Positions 27,003-37,800 of a stretch of 64,000 bases of DNA are shown here, piece by piece. The DNA comes from an uncultured Verrucomicrobiota bacterium (GTDB taxonomy: Bacteria > Verrucomicrobiota > Verrucomicrobiia > Limisphaerales > UBA1412), in the NCBI GenBank assembly GCA_944389455.1, contig CALXMK010000013.1, forward strand, positions 1 to 64,000, in the 5' to 3' direction. Positions within the stretch are counted from its first letter, which is position 1, and each line of letters opens with the position of its first letter. The notes beneath the pieces were generated by a model, which worked only from the letters and a program-made list of their open reading frames with translations, did no database searches and was not told where the DNA came from. A program made the position numbers and the translations under genes.

Positions 27003-27428
27003 TTAAGCATTAACCACACGATGCCGTGTGATGAACTTTGTCTTAATCGGCAATTTACAGGCCACCAAGCGCATAGCCTCACGAGCCTGCGATTCGGTAA
27101 TACCTTCCACTTCCAGAATGATATTGGCAGGCCTGATTACTGCCACCCATGACTCCACAGCACCTTTACCTGTACCCTGACGAACTTCCAGCGGCTTCTT
27201 GGTAAACGGTTTATCCGGGAACACCCTCAGCCACACTTTACCACGGCGTTTCATAGCACGGGTAATGGCTACACGGGCTGCTTCTATCTGTCTGGTATCC
27301 ATCCAGCAGCGCTCTAAAGCCATTAAACCATAGGCGCCGAAAGCCAGAGTATTGCCGCGTGTTGCCATTCCGGCACGACTACCGCGTTGTTGTTTACGAT
27401 ATTTAACTCTTGAAGGACTTAAAGGCAT
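27003..27428 (-). CDS. rplP: 50S ribosomal protein L16
   Basis: 141 residues. [60 protein letters not shown] are diagnostic. L16 positions A-site tRNA near the peptidyl transferase centre. Directly after rpsC and before rpmC, in standard order. Confidence 0.97.
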   Translation of the reverse strand: MPLSPSRVKYRKQQRGSRAGMATRGNTLAFGAYGLMALERCWMDTRQIEAARVAITRAMKRRGKVWLRVFPDKPFTKKPLEVRQGTGKGAVESWVAVIRPANIILEVEGITESQAREAMRLVACKLPIKTKFITRHRVVNA

Positions 27429-27443
27429 ATCTTTTTAACCTTC

Positions 27444-28109
27444 CTACCCCTTAATGGGGGCTTGCTGGGAAGCTTGTTTCATTTCTACCATATCACCGGT
27501 GCATACCCAGCATTTCACACCGATTTTACCATACAGAGTTTTCGCTTCCGCGAAACCATAGTCAATGTTCGCGCGCAGAGTGTGCAGCGGTACACGTCCT
27601 TCATGATAATTCTCAGAACGCGCCAACTCCGCACCACCCAAACGGCCCGAACAGCGAATCTTTACTCCCTGAGCACCGGCATCCATTACAGTTTGAATGG
27701 ATTTCTTCATCGCGCGCCGAAAAGCTACACGGCGCTCCAGCTGCTGGGCGATATTCTCGGCTACCAACTGTGCGTTCATTTCAGGTTTCTTAATCTCCTG
27801 AATTTCCACATACACTTCCTTATTAGTCATCTTAGAGAGCTCTTCCTTCATTTTGTCGATCTCTGCGCCTTTACGGCCAATGACCAATCCCGGACGTGCT
27901 GTAAGGATTGTAACACGGCAGCGGGCTCCCGCACGTTCAATATTTATACGCGGAACTGATGCCGATTCAAGTTTTGTCTTTAAAAATTGTCTGATCTTCG
28001 CGTCTTCGACAAGAAGCTTGCTAAATTCACTCTTGGAAGCATACCAACGTGAGCGCCAGTCCTTATTTAAGGGGATTCTCAGCCCAATCGGATTAGTTTT
28101 TTGTCCCAT
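27444..28109 (-). CDS. rpsC: 30S ribosomal protein S3
   Basis: 221 residues. The N-terminus MGQKTNPIGLRIPLNKDWRS, the KH domain with GLVIGRKGAEIDKMKEEL (GRKG loop), and the C-terminal IRCSGRLGGAELARSE. S3 forms part of the mRNA entry channel. A slightly acidic/Gln tail ends the protein. Located 5 nt downstream of rplV. Confidence 0.97.
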   Translation of the reverse strand: MGQKTNPIGLRIPLNKDWRSRWYASKSEFSKLLVEDAKIRQFLKTKLESASVPRINIERAGARCRVTILTARPGLVIGRKGAEIDKMKEELSKMTNKEVYVEIQEIKKPEMNAQLVAENIAQQLERRVAFRRAMKKSIQTVMDAGAQGVKIRCSGRLGGAELARSENYHEGRVPLHTLRANIDYGFAEAKTLYGKIGVKCWVCTGDMVEMKQASQQAPIKG

Positions 28110-28114
28110 ACCTG

Positions 28115-28462
28115 TTAATTATTTTTGCTACTAATATCAGATAATACTATGCGAACATTGCATCCCCTCTTGAGAATGTGTCCGGCAGAACCACGAGCTT
28201 TGGGGCGAAAACGCTTGTAAGTAGGCGCCGCTCCAGCTACAGATTCAACTATCCAGAGAGATCCCTCATCCAGACCAAAATTATTGACTGCATTGGCAAT
28301 AGCAGATTTAAGAGTCGCCAATACAGCACGAGCAGATTTCCGGGGTACATACCCTAATATCGCACGAGCCTCTACTGCACGCATTCCATGAATCTGCCGA
28401 GTAACCTCGCGCATTTTCTGCGAAGACATACGGATATTCTTTGTAACAGCACAAACTTTCAT
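28115..28462 (-). CDS. rplV: 50S ribosomal protein L22
   Basis: 115 residues. RMSSQKMREVTRQIHGMRAV, then ANAVNNFGLDEGSLWIVESV, and FRPKARGSAGHILKRGCNVR. The last covers the beta-hairpin region that reaches into the exit tunnel, where macrolide-resistance changes arise in other bacteria. Between rpsS and rpsC. Confidence 0.97.
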   Translation of the reverse strand: MKVCAVTKNIRMSSQKMREVTRQIHGMRAVEARAILGYVPRKSARAVLATLKSAIANAVNNFGLDEGSLWIVESVAGAAPTYKRFRPKARGSAGHILKRGCNVRIVLSDISSKNN

Positions 28463-28467
28463 ACCTT

Positions 28468-28749
28468 CTACTTAGCCTCCGCCTTCGCTGTATGTGCTCC
28501 GTGTTTCTTGAATGTGCGGGTCAGAGCAAATTCACCCAGGCGATGTCCCACCATATTTTCAGTAATGAATATCGGTAAAAACATACGACCATTGTGCACA
28601 TTAATCGTCAACCCCACAAACTCAGGGGTTACCATTGAGCGTCTCGACCAGGTTTTGATCGGCTTCTTGGAAGAAGCTTTACTCATCTTCTCTACTTTCT
28701 CCATTAAGGAGGGATCCACAAATGGACCTTTTTTAATTGAACGTCCCAT
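28468..28749 (-). CDS. rpsS: 30S ribosomal protein S19
   Basis: 93 residues. [40 protein letters not shown] and [16 protein letters not shown] identify S19, which sits in the 30S head with S13. Seven nt after rplB. Confidence 0.98.
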   Translation of the reverse strand: MGRSIKKGPFVDPSLMEKVEKMSKASSKKPIKTWSRRSMVTPEFVGLTINVHNGRMFLPIFITENMVGHRLGEFALTRTFKKHGAHTAKAEAK

Positions 28750-28756
28750 ATCCTAA

Positions 28757-29602
28757 CTATTTTGTTTTCATCGGACGTCCATCACGTCGCGTCACGATGT
28801 AGCGATTTGAATACTTCACCTTCTTGCGGGTCTTGAATCCGCGAGTTACAACGCCCCACGGCGTCACAGGGTGTCCGCCGCCAGCTGTCTTGCCTGCACC
28901 ACCACCCATCGGGTGATCCACAGGATTCTTAGCTACTGCTCTGGAGAGAGGTCTGCGCCCTAAATGACGAGAACGTCCCGCCTTGCCCAGAACAATATTT
29001 TCATGGTCTGTGTTGCCAATCTGGCCTAAAGTCGCTGAACAGATTTCTTTGACCTTACGGATTTCTCCCGAGGGCAAACGTACCTGCGCATATCCATCGG
29101 AACGGGACATCAATGTAGCCATTCCACCAGCGGCACGAACCAACTGACCTCCTTTGCCAGGAATCAACTCAATATTATGAATAATGGAACCGATCGGAAT
29201 ATTTTTGAGTGGCAAGCTGTTGCCCACTTCCGCGGGAGCTTCTGGGCCATTGGCCACACGGGCTCCTACTTTCAAGCCCAATGGAGCAATGATATAGCGC
29301 TTCTCTCCATCCTTATATTCCAACAGCGCCAAGTATGCCGAACGAAGCGGATCATATTCAATTCCCAATACACGGGCATCCACATCAAATTTATTACGGC
29401 GAAAATCCACCAAACGGATCTTCTGTTTGTGTCCGCCTCCGCGTCCGCGTGCTGTCACACGGCCTTGGCTGTTGCGGCCACCGGTTTTTTTGCGAATCTG
29501 AACCAGTTTCTTCTCTGGCCTATCCTTGGTAATCTCCTCAAAAGAAGATACCGTCAGGTACCTTAACGAAGGAGTTAAAGGTTTAAAAGTTTTAACAGGC
29601 AT
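28757..29602 (-). CDS. rplB: 50S ribosomal protein L2
   Basis: 281 residues. [40 protein letters not shown] and the C-terminal [20 protein letters not shown]. The latter keeps the conserved His of DHP near the peptidyl transferase centre. L2 is needed for subunit joining and peptidyl transfer. Between rplW and rpsS. Confidence 0.98.
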   Translation of the reverse strand: MPVKTFKPLTPSLRYLTVSSFEEITKDRPEKKLVQIRKKTGGRNSQGRVTARGRGGGHKQKIRLVDFRRNKFDVDARVLGIEYDPLRSAYLALLEYKDGEKRYIIAPLGLKVGARVANGPEAPAEVGNSLPLKNIPIGSIIHNIELIPGKGGQLVRAAGGMATLMSRSDGYAQVRLPSGEIRKVKEICSATLGQIGNTDHENIVLGKAGRSRHLGRRPLSRAVAKNPVDHPMGGGAGKTAGGGHPVTPWGVVTRGFKTRKKVKYSNRYIVTRRDGRPMKTK

Positions 29603-29606
29603 AGTT

Positions 29607-29885
29607 CTAAGTTAATATAATTTTATCGCCTTGTTTTAATGTTACGATGGCTTTTTTCCACGAAGATGTCCAACCGGCATGCTTTGTCCTTTGACGGCGA
29701 AGCTTGCCACGAACGTTCATAGTATTGACCTTGACAACCTTGACTTTGAATAATTCTTCAACTGCTTGGCGAATCTGAATTTTTGTCGCCCTCTTATCAG
29801 CAACCAGAATATATTTATTCATCGCACTCTGGGCTGTCCCCTTTTCGGTGATACGCACCGTCTTAATAATATCAAAAGAATTCAT
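29607..29885 (-). CDS. rplW: 50S ribosomal protein L23
   Basis: 92 residues. [40 protein letters not shown] and [21 protein letters not shown]23 lies at the tunnel exit and is the main trigger-factor and SRP docking site. Two nt after rplD. Confidence 0.97.
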   Translation of the reverse strand: MNSFDIIKTVRITEKGTAQSAMNKYILVADKRATKIQIRQAVEELFKVKVVKVNTMNVRGKLRRQRTKHAGWTSSWKKAIVTLKQGDKIILT

Positions 29886-29887
29886 TT

Positions 29888-30544
29888 TTACTTAGTGATG
29901 ATGCGTCCCTCTAAATCAGACCAGGCCTTCCTGGTCACTACAATTTTAGGATAGGCTACAATATCATATGTATTGACTGTAGCACTCCCTACTACTTTGA
30001 CCTTCTGTACATTCTTGCTAGCAAGACAGAAGTTCTCGTTAATATCATCCTTCATTGAGGCAATGAAGAGAACTTTCTCTCCGTACAACCCCAAATCCTT
30101 GAGAACCTGCACAAACTGACCTGTCTTATGAGATTGCATCTTCATCTCATCTAACGCAATCAAAGCATTTTCAGCCACTCTCTTGCTAAGAACCTTCTGG
30201 AAAGCCAAACGACCCACCTTACGATTAACTTTCTTAGAGTAATCACGAGGCTTCGGGCCAAAGACCACACCGCCACCAGCCCATAAAGGTGAAGCAAAAG
30301 AACCTGCACGAGCACGTCCAGTTCCCTTCTGTCTCCATGGTTTCTTTCCGGAACCGGCTACCTCTCCCATCGTCTTGGTACAAGCAGTACCAGAACGTCT
30401 GGCTGCACGAATAGCAGTTATTACCTCATGGGCAGCCTGGGTGCCAATCAATTTAGTTCCAAGGGTCTCAAAACGATCTAGCGCTTCGCTGATTTGCAAC
30501 TCACCCTGGGAATTACCCTGTAAATCTTTTACAGCAATATTCAT
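29888..30544 (-). CDS. rplD: 50S ribosomal protein L4
   Basis: 218 residues. The tunnel-lining loop RRSGTACTKTMGEVAGSGKK and PWRQKGTGRARAGSFASPLW are clear, followed by a Rossmann-like globular part (NALIALDEMKMQSHKTGQF). In E. coli L4 also represses the S10 operon by attenuation; no equivalent leader is recognisable here ahead of rpsJ. Confidence 0.97.
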   Translation of the reverse strand: MNIAVKDLQGNSQGELQISEALDRFETLGTKLIGTQAAHEVITAIRAARRSGTACTKTMGEVAGSGKKPWRQKGTGRARAGSFASPLWAGGGVVFGPKPRDYSKKVNRKVGRLAFQKVLSKRVAENALIALDEMKMQSHKTGQFVQVLKDLGLYGEKVLFIASMKDDINENFCLASKNVQKVKVVGSATVNTYDIVAYPKIVVTRKAWSDLEGRIITK

Positions 30545-30559
30545 CTTCAGCTCTATCTC

Positions 30560-31210
30560 CTACTTCGCGGCTGCTGCCTTTTTGGGTTTCTTCTTGGACT
30601 CACGAATGATCACATAATCACCCTCTGAACCGGGCATAGAACCGCGGATCAGGAGTACGTTATCTTCTGGAAGCACTCCCGCTACCTGTAGATTCTGCAC
30701 AGTACGGCGAACCTGCCCCATGTGTCCGGGCTCTTTGGTTCCTTTGGCAACTGTACCAGGGAACAAACGACATCCCAATGCACCCGTTCTGCGTTTCCAT
30801 CCTTTTGCACCATGGGTTGCAGGACCTCCGCGGAAATCATAGCGCTTGACTACGCCTTCAAAACCGCGACCTTTGGTTATACCAATACAATCCACATAAT
30901 CACCCTGTGCAAACACATCTACATTGAGTACATCTCCCTGCTTTACTTCCAGAGAAAAATCACGGAATTCACGCAGTTTCTTCACCGGAGCTGCATTATG
31001 CTTCTTAAAATGACCATTCAATGCCTTATTAACCCGAGATTCCTTCTGATCATCAAATCCCAGCTGCACTGCGCTGTAGCCATCTTTCTCAACAGTCTTG
31101 CACTGCACCACACGATTTGGACCCGCTAACACTACCGTAACGGGTACAATCTTGCCTTCAGCATCATAAATGCGGGTGTGGCCAAGTTTCTTTCCAATTA
31201 AACCTACCAT
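30560..31210 (-). CDS. rplC: 50S ribosomal protein L3
   Basis: 216 residues. MVGLIGKKLGHTRIYDAEGK, then DCIGITKGRGFEGVVKRYDF, GGPATHGAKGWKRRTGALGC and GHMGQVRRTVQNLQVAGVLP. The central loop holds the Gln (here GHMGQ) methylated by PrmB in E. coli. A Lys/Ala-rich C-terminus (KKPKKAAAAK) closes it. Eight nt after rpsJ. Confidence 0.98.
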   Translation of the reverse strand: MVGLIGKKLGHTRIYDAEGKIVPVTVVLAGPNRVVQCKTVEKDGYSAVQLGFDDQKESRVNKALNGHFKKHNAAPVKKLREFRDFSLEVKQGDVLNVDVFAQGDYVDCIGITKGRGFEGVVKRYDFRGGPATHGAKGWKRRTGALGCRLFPGTVAKGTKEPGHMGQVRRTVQNLQVAGVLPEDNVLLIRGSMPGSEGDYVIIRESKKKPKKAAAAK

Positions 31211-31217
31211 AACTTAC

Positions 31218-31526
31218 CTATATTTTGACGGTGATGAATACACCCGCAGGAAGATTGAGCTTCTTCAATTCATCTACGGTCTTTGCAGTCGGATCAAGAA
31301 TATCTAATAAGCGCTTGTGCGTTCTTTGCTCAAACGTCTCTTGTGATTTCTTGTCCGCGTGAGGAGACCTCTGCACGGTATAGCGTTCCACGCGCATCGG
31401 CAGAGGGATCGGGCCTGCCACTCGAGCACCAGTCCTCTTGACAGTATCTACGATTTCACTCGCAGACTGATCAATGACACGGTGGTCATAGGCCTTAAGC
31501 CTGATTCTAATTCTTTGTCCAGCCAT
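31218..31526 (-). CDS. rpsJ: 30S ribosomal protein S10 (NusE)
   Basis: 102 residues. [40 protein letters not shown] and [21 protein letters not shown]10 also pairs with NusG and NusB in transcription-translation coupling. It follows fusA by 54 nt with no terminator between them, so the str and S10 clusters are joined. Confidence 0.98.
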   Translation of the reverse strand: MAGQRIRIRLKAYDHRVIDQSASEIVDTVKRTGARVAGPIPLPMRVERYTVQRSPHADKKSQETFEQRTHKRLLDILDPTAKTVDELKKLNLPAGVFITVKI

Positions 31527-31580
31527 ATATCTATTTTAACTATTTCTTACTATTGGTTAAGTTTTATTTCAGCCAACAGA

Positions 31581-33785
31581 TTACACTGTCCGCGACACTT
31601 TCGGCGCGGACTTCTCTAATATAACTTCTAGCACTGAAGCCGGCACCTGTTCAAAGTGCGAAGGCTCCATTGAATACGACGCACGGCCCTTGGACAGGGA
31701 CCGTATAGCCGTAGCATACCCAAACATCTGAGCAAGCGGCACTTCCGAGTTAAGCAAAGTCACATCTGCTTTAGCCTCAATAGAAGAAACCTTCCCTCTT
31801 CTGCGTGATAAATCACCCAGAATATCGCCCTGATATTCATCAGGTGTGCTGACCTCAACCCGCATGACGGGCTCAAGAACAGTAGGATTAGCATGTTTTA
31901 CTGCATCTTTCAAGGCAAAAATTCCAGCCATTTTAAATGCGAGCTCACTCGAGTCCACCTCGTGATAGGATCCTTCCAAGATCGCAACCTTCAAATCTAC
32001 TAGCGGATACCCCGCTAATACCCCGCTATCAATGGCTTCCTGTATACCAGCCATTGTAGGAGCAATATACTCCTTGGGAATTGTTCCGCCTACCACTTTG
32101 CTGACAATTTCAATGCCCGCTCCGCGTGTATTAGGCTCTATACTAATGATTGCATGACCATATTGACCTCTTCCGCCAGATTGACGAACAAATTTACCTT
32201 CGCCACGGGCGGATTTGGTGATCGTTTCACGATAAGCAATTTGGGGTTCACCGACAAAGGCCTCCACCTTGAATTCACGCAACAATCTATCACGAATAAT
32301 ATCAAGATGCAGTTCACCCATACCGGCAATGATGAGTTGTCCTGTCTCTTCGTTAGTAAAACAACGGAAAGTAGGATCTTCCTCAGAAAGTCTTTGCAAA
32401 GCGGAAGTCAATCTCTCACGATCCGCTTTTGTCTTCGGCTCTACCGCCATGCTGATAACAGGCTCTGGGAAGGTAGGCGGTTCCAGCAGAACAGGATTCT
32501 TCTCCACACAGAGAGTATCACCTGTAGTCACATTCTTAATTCCCACGACAGCAGCAATATCCCCAGCATGAACCTTTTCCAATTCCAAACGCTCATCAGC
32601 TTGAATCATCATCAACCGATTTACGCGCTCTCTCTTGCGTAAGCGGGGATTGTAGACCATGTCCCCTTTACTGAGGGTTCCACGATAGACACGGATGAAA
32701 ACCAGTTTACCAACAAACGGATCACTCCAAAGCTTAAAGGCAAGTGCAGTAAAATCTCCATGATCAGTTGATTCAACCGGCACTTCAGTCTCTAAGTCAT
32801 TGGGATCATGCCCAACAGCTGAGGGAACATCCAATGGTGAAGGCAAATAATCTATTACCGCATCAACCAGAGGCTGAATAGCTTTCTTGCGAAAAGCCGT
32901 ACCGCAAAGCACAGGGATAAACTCCAGCGCAATAGTTAATTTGCGGATAACCTTCTTGAGCAACTCAGAAGGTACCGGCTTCTCCATAATAACCAGCTCA
33001 GCAATTTCATCATCTTTATTGGCAACAGCCTCAATGAGTTGTTCCAACGCTAGATGAGCATCATCCTTCATATCCGCAGGTATATCCGTTAATTCATAAC
33101 GAAGTCCCTCCGGATCCTTAGTATCATCATAGATATAAGCCTTCTGGTTAATTACATCTACTACTCCACGGAACTTATCTTCCTTGCCTATCGGCAGGAC
33201 TACTGGATAAGCATAAGCTCCCAGCTTACGGCGCATTTCTGCCACAACGGCATTAAAATCTGCGCCTGTACGATCCATCTTATTAATGAATGCCACACGA
33301 GGAACTTTATATTTAGTAGCTTGACGCCAAACTGTTTCAGACTGAGGCTGTACACCGCCTACAGCACAAAATACCGAGACTGCTCCGTCCAATACACGCA
33401 TAGAACGCTCCACCTCCGCTGTGAAGTCAACGTGTCCCGGAGTATCAATGATATTAATGCGATGAGGAACACCAGTAAATGACTTTTTAATTCCAGGTTC
33501 TTCTTTCTGGGTCCAGTAGCAAGTAATAGCCGCAGAAGTAATTGTAATACCTCTTTCGCGCTCTTGCTCCATCCAGTCTGTAACTGTATTCCCATCATGA
33601 ACATCCCCCATTCGGTGTATTAACCCTGTATAATAGAGGATACGTTCAGTTGTAGTGGTTTTTCCTGCGTCAATATGGGCGGCAATTCCAATATTGCGTG
33701 TTCTTTCGAGCGGGTAAGCCCGGTCGGAAGCATTCGGATTCTGTACCGGAGTATTCTCCGGCTTATTATTCTCTGTACTCTGCAC
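31581..33785 (-). CDS. fusA: Translation elongation factor G
   Basis: GTPase that drives tRNA-mRNA translocation. G motifs are [36 protein letters not shown] and NKMDRTGAD. Domains II-V follow, with domain [17 protein letters not shown] and the C-terminal GKASYSMEP-like [15 protein letters not shown]. From GTG 33785 it is 734 residues; an in-frame ATG at 33833 would add 16 mostly hydrophobic residues. That upstream ATG immediately precedes a terminator-like hairpin that would become codons 2-9. I prefer the GTG because the added segment is unlike EF-G, although neither start has a Shine-Dalgarno. Tuf is not downstream as in the classic str operon. Confidence 0.93.
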   Translation of the reverse strand: MQSTENNKPENTPVQNPNASDRAYPLERTRNIGIAAHIDAGKTTTTERILYYTGLIHRMGDVHDGNTVTDWMEQERERGITITSAAITCYWTQKEEPGIKKSFTGVPHRINIIDTPGHVDFTAEVERSMRVLDGAVSVFCAVGGVQPQSETVWRQATKYKVPRVAFINKMDRTGADFNAVVAEMRRKLGAYAYPVVLPIGKEDKFRGVVDVINQKAYIYDDTKDPEGLRYELTDIPADMKDDAHLALEQLIEAVANKDDEIAELVIMEKPVPSELLKKVIRKLTIALEFIPVLCGTAFRKKAIQPLVDAVIDYLPSPLDVPSAVGHDPNDLETEVPVESTDHGDFTALAFKLWSDPFVGKLVFIRVYRGTLSKGDMVYNPRLRKRERVNRLMMIQADERLELEKVHAGDIAAVVGIKNVTTGDTLCVEKNPVLLEPPTFPEPVISMAVEPKTKADRERLTSALQRLSEEDPTFRCFTNEETGQLIIAGMGELHLDIIRDRLLREFKVEAFVGEPQIAYRETITKSARGEGKFVRQSGGRGQYGHAIISIEPNTRGAGIEIVSKVVGGTIPKEYIAPTMAGIQEAIDSGVLAGYPLVDLKVAILEGSYHEVDSSELAFKMAGIFALKDAVKHANPTVLEPVMRVEVSTPDEYQGDILGDLSRRRGKVSSIEAKADVTLLNSEVPLAQMFGYATAIRSLSKGRASYSMEPSHFEQVPASVLEVILEKSAPKVSRTV

Positions 33786-33789
33786 GAAG

Positions 33790-33830
33790 TAAAAAAAATT
33801 TGACAAAACGCCCCGCAAGAATTCGGGGCG
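33790..33830 (-). terminator. Terminator-like hairpin between rpsG and fusA
   Basis: On the minus strand CGCCCCG pairs with CGGGGCG (arms 824-830 and 809-815) around AATTCTTG. TTTT, six other bases and a run of eight T follow. It begins ~23 nt after the rpsG stop and ends 5 nt before the GTG start of fusA. It may be a partial terminator that lowers fusA relative to S12 and S7. Confidence 0.7.
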
Positions 33831-33852
33831 CATTTTATTCCATTAAAGGAGA

Positions 33853-34326
33853 TTACCAGCGGAAATGGGCAAAAGCCTTGTTAGCTTGGGCCATTCTGTG
33901 CATATCATCACGTTTGCGAATTGCACTGCCCTGACCCTGGGCCGCTTCAGAAATTTCATTTGCCAGGGCGTTTTTCATTGGCATTCCCTTACGGGCATCT
34001 GCCAAAGAAACAATCCAGCGGATTGCCAAAGAAATCTGGCGATCTACAGGAACTTCCAACGGCACCTGGTAGGTAGCACCGCCAACACGGCGAGCCTTTA
34101 CTTCCAGACGGGGTTTAACATTATCAATGGCGCGTTGAACAATTGCCATAGGTTCAACCCCTGGATTCTTCTCGGCCAAAATATCAAAGGCACCATGTAC
34201 AATCTTCTGTGCTTTTGATTTCTGACCCCACTTCATTACTTTATTTATTAAACGGGCAACCAGTACGCTGTGATATTTTCCATCCTCAGCAATGGGCCTA
34301 TGTACTGCACGACGACGACGAGACAT
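33853..34326 (-). CDS. rpsG: 30S ribosomal protein S7
   Basis: 157 residues. MSRRRRAVHRPIAEDGKYHS, VARLINKVMKWGQKSKAQKI, GGATYQVPLEVPVDRQISLA and the C-terminal helix with MHRMAQANKAFAHFRW. S7 starts assembly of the 30S head and touches E-site tRNA. Five nt after rpsL. Confidence 0.98.
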   Translation of the reverse strand: MSRRRRAVHRPIAEDGKYHSVLVARLINKVMKWGQKSKAQKIVHGAFDILAEKNPGVEPMAIVQRAIDNVKPRLEVKARRVGGATYQVPLEVPVDRQISLAIRWIVSLADARKGMPMKNALANEISEAAQGQGSAIRKRDDMHRMAQANKAFAHFRW

Positions 34327-34331
34327 ATCTA

Positions 34332-34721
34332 TTAACTCTTCTTAGCGGGCGCCTTTGGTTTTTTAACCCCATACTTAGAACGGCTTACGCGGCGTTTCTC
34401 CACTCCCGCGGTATCCAATGTACCACGGACGATATGATAACGCACACCTGGCAAATCTTTCACACGACCGCCTCTGACTAAAACAATCGAGTGTTCCTGA
34501 AGATTATGACCCTCATCAGGAATATATGCGATTACTTCGAAACCGTTAGACAAACGAATCTTAGCTACTTTACGCATAGCTGAATTCGGTTTCTTAGGGG
34601 TACGAGTCATTACTTGCAAGCAGACCCCACGACGAAAAGGACATTTATCCAAAGCTGGAGCCTTGGATTTGTAATTCAATTTATTTCGCCCTTTACGGAC
34701 GAGCTGGTTAATTGTAGGCAT
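34332..34721 (-). CDS. rpsL: 30S ribosomal protein S12
   Basis: 129 residues. [40 protein letters not shown] and [20 protein letters not shown]. Both streptomycin-contact lysines (in TPKKPNSA and GGRVKDLPG) are wild type, as is the Asp of KDLPG that RimO methylthiolates in other bacteria. It starts a sub-block after a 137-nt gap downstream of rpoC. Confidence 0.98.
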   Translation of the reverse strand: MPTINQLVRKGRNKLNYKSKAPALDKCPFRRGVCLQVMTRTPKKPNSAMRKVAKIRLSNGFEVIAYIPDEGHNLQEHSIVLVRGGRVKDLPGVRYHIVRGTLDTAGVEKRRVSRSKYGVKKPKAPAKKS

Positions 34722-34817
34722 TCTTAACTATCGTTTTACCACTCCCTGCCCAGCGGCAGGAAGTTTCAGTATATCAATCTTGTGCCTTAATGGCAACTCT
34801 CTTCTTTTTCTTTTTTC

Positions 34818-34845
34818 AGTCAGAGGAGTCTATCCTCCTCTGACT
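34818..34845 (-). other. Strong stem-loop after rpoC without a T-tract
   Basis: AGTCAGAGGAG pairs perfectly with CTCCTCTGACT (11 bp, 6-nt loop), 14 nt after the rpoC stop. The following transcribed bases are GAAAAAAG, so it does not meet the rule for an intrinsic terminator on this strand. It may be an RNA-processing or 3'-end stabilising site between rpoC and rpsL. A second, shorter hairpin (CCTGCC-GCTG-GGCAGG on the transcribed strand, ~34744-34757) stands ~25 nt before rpsL. Confidence 0.6.
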
Positions 34846-34858
34846 CAAATTATTTTAT

Positions 34859-37800
34859 TTATTCATCATCCGAATCATCAGTCTCTGAACTGAAATTCTC
34901 CTGCGGATTTTCATATACATCTTGGGTTCCCAAAAGCTCTTTTAACTCAGAGACTTTAGATGGATTACTCGACAAATCCTCCTCACTTTTCTCCTCCTGT
35001 GGAGTATCCTCTATCGACTTAATCAATGGCTTTAATTTCACCTTCCGATAAGTCGGGAATCCTGTTCCAGCCGGAATCAAGTGTCCCATGATTACATTCT
35101 CTTTAAATCCGCGAAGCGCATCTACACGGCCTGTTGTCGCCGCTTCCGTCAAGACTTGTGTCGTATCCTGGAAAGATGCCGCACTTAAGAAAGAATCAGT
35201 CTGCAAAGATGCCTTGGTGATACCCAAAAGCACCGGCTGACCTTCAGCTGGACGTCCCCCCATCTCATCAACTCTCTTATTTTCTTCCTCAAAAGCCACA
35301 CGATCCACCTGTTCTCCCCAAAGGAAAAGAGAGTCGCCCGGCTCTGTAATGCGGACTTTACGCAGCATCTGGCGAATAATAATCTCCACATGCTTATCGT
35401 TAATCGAAACACCTTGAGTCCGGTAAACATCTTGAACCTCATTGAGCAAATGTTCCTGAAGCTCTTGCGGACCACAAATATCCAAAATCTCATGCGGAAC
35501 TACGGATCCCTCTGTCAGCTGCTGACCTTTCTTCACATAATCACCCTTAAAGACAATAATGTGCTTACCAATAGGAATCTGGTGTTCTTCCGACTCTCCC
35601 GTCTTGGGATCGGTAATAATAATAATACGTTTACCTCTCTGAGTGGGGCCCATATCTACTACACCATCAAAACGAGCTACCTCAGCGGGATCTTTCGGAC
35701 GACGAGCTTCAAAAAGTTCAGCCACACGAGGAAGACCACCTGTAATATCCTTAGTCTTAGCCTGGCGGCGAGGTGTCTTGGCCAACTGACTACCTGCATA
35801 AATAATGGAATCAGGCTCTACTACAATGTGAGCTCCAGAAGGAATTGCATAAGCACCCAATACATTATCATTTTCATCAACAATGTTAATCTGCGGACGC
35901 ATATCCTCTTTATGCTCGACCACAACCAGATTTGATCCAGCAACTCCATTTTCATGCTCAACCGTAATTCCCTCTATAATATCATGGAAAACAACACGTC
36001 CATTATGCTCAGAAATAACGGGAACATTATACGGATCCCAACGAACAAGCAACTCACCCTTCTTCACCTGCGAATTTTCAGGTTTAAGAATACAGGCGCC
36101 AATAACGATCTTATGCTCTTCTAATATATCTCCACTCTCATTGGAAACCGAAATATAACCATTCTTATTCAAAACAATATGGCCGTCATCGATCTCGACA
36201 GAACGCAGATCTGCATACTTGAGCACACCATCATGATGAGCACGAATTTCAGGTTGTTTAAAAGTCTGTGAAGCCGTACCACCAATGTGGAAGGTACGCA
36301 TTGTTAGCTGAGTTCCAGGCTCACCAATTGACTGAGCAGCAATAATACCTACTGCCTCACCAATCTTAACCTTGCCACCGGTAGCCAAATTGCGTCCATA
36401 ACAACATGCACAGACCCCTGAACGGCTTTCGCAAGTAAGCACGGACCGAATCTTAACTCGCTCGATTCCATTATCATCAATCAATTTTGCAGTCGCCTCA
36501 TCGATTTCAGTACCGGCAGCCACCAAAATCTGAGAAGGATTACGAGGATCAAGAATATCATCACAAGCATAACGCCCAATAATACGTTCTGTTAATTTTA
36601 CTCTCTCCTCATCCCCATCAGTAATTGCCTGAACCCAAATACCATTAGTAGTACCGCAATCTTCTTCCCGAATAATAACATCCTGGGAAACATCTACCAA
36701 CTTACGAGTCATATAACCAGAGTCAGCCGTCTTTAATGCCGTATCGGCTAATCCCTTACGAGCTCCGTGCGTAGAAATAAAGTATTCCAATACAGTCAAC
36801 CCCTCACGGAAATTAGACAAAATCGGATTTTCAATAATTTCACCAGAAGGTTTTGCCATCAGACCACGAACCCCAGCTAGCTGACGAACCTGTTGCTTAT
36901 TACCACGAGCTCCAGAGTCAACCATCATGAAAAGAGGATTATACTCATCTTTGCCCTGATTGGCCTTAAGAGTCGTCAGCATCACGCTAGCAATCTCATC
37001 ACTGCAATGAGTCCAAATATCAACCACTTTATTGTAGCGCTCACCGCTAGTAATGATACCACGCTTGAACTGCTTCTCCGTCTCATTGACCTGTTTTTGA
37101 GCCACCTCAATACGTTGATTCTTCTCTTTAGGAACAATCATATCATCAATACCGATGGAAACTCCCGCTCGAGTCGCATAACGGAACCCGAACTCTTTGA
37201 GTTTATCCAAAGTTTTGATTGTCATATCATGTCCGCAATGCTTGTAGCAAGCACTGATGAGAGTAGCAATTTGAGACTTGCCTGCTGTCTTGTTATAGAA
37301 ACCAAGTTCCGTAGGCCAAACTTCGCTAAAAAGAACTCTTCCTACCGTTGTCTCGATTAAACGACTCTTGGAATCCCCAAATACCGTTTCAACTCCATAA
37401 TCCGGATTAGCTAAAAGTATCCGTTCGTGGACCCGAATTGAACCATCAGACCAAGCATAAATCGCTTCAAACTTATTTCCGAAAATATAAGGACGTTCTC
37501 TCTTATCAGCCGCAGTCCTAGGATCTGCCGTCAAATAATAGCATCCCAGCGTAATATCCTGTGAAGGCATCATAATCGGCTTACCACTGGATGGACTGAA
37601 AATATTATTTGAAGAGAGCATCAAAAGGCGTGCCTCTAACTGTGCCTCTACCGAGAGGGGTACATGGACAGCCATCTGGTCACCATCAAAGTCCGCATTA
37701 AAAGCCGTACAGACCAGAGGATGAACACGGATAGCTTCTCCTTCAATCAATACTGGTTCAAAAGCCTGAATAGAAAGTCTGTGCAGGGTAGGTGCACGGT

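Noticed and set aside
35390-36160. Plus-strand open frames antisense to rpoC and rpoB
   Set aside because: They lie opposite well-conserved genes, and no family, promoter or ribosome site is recognisable in them.
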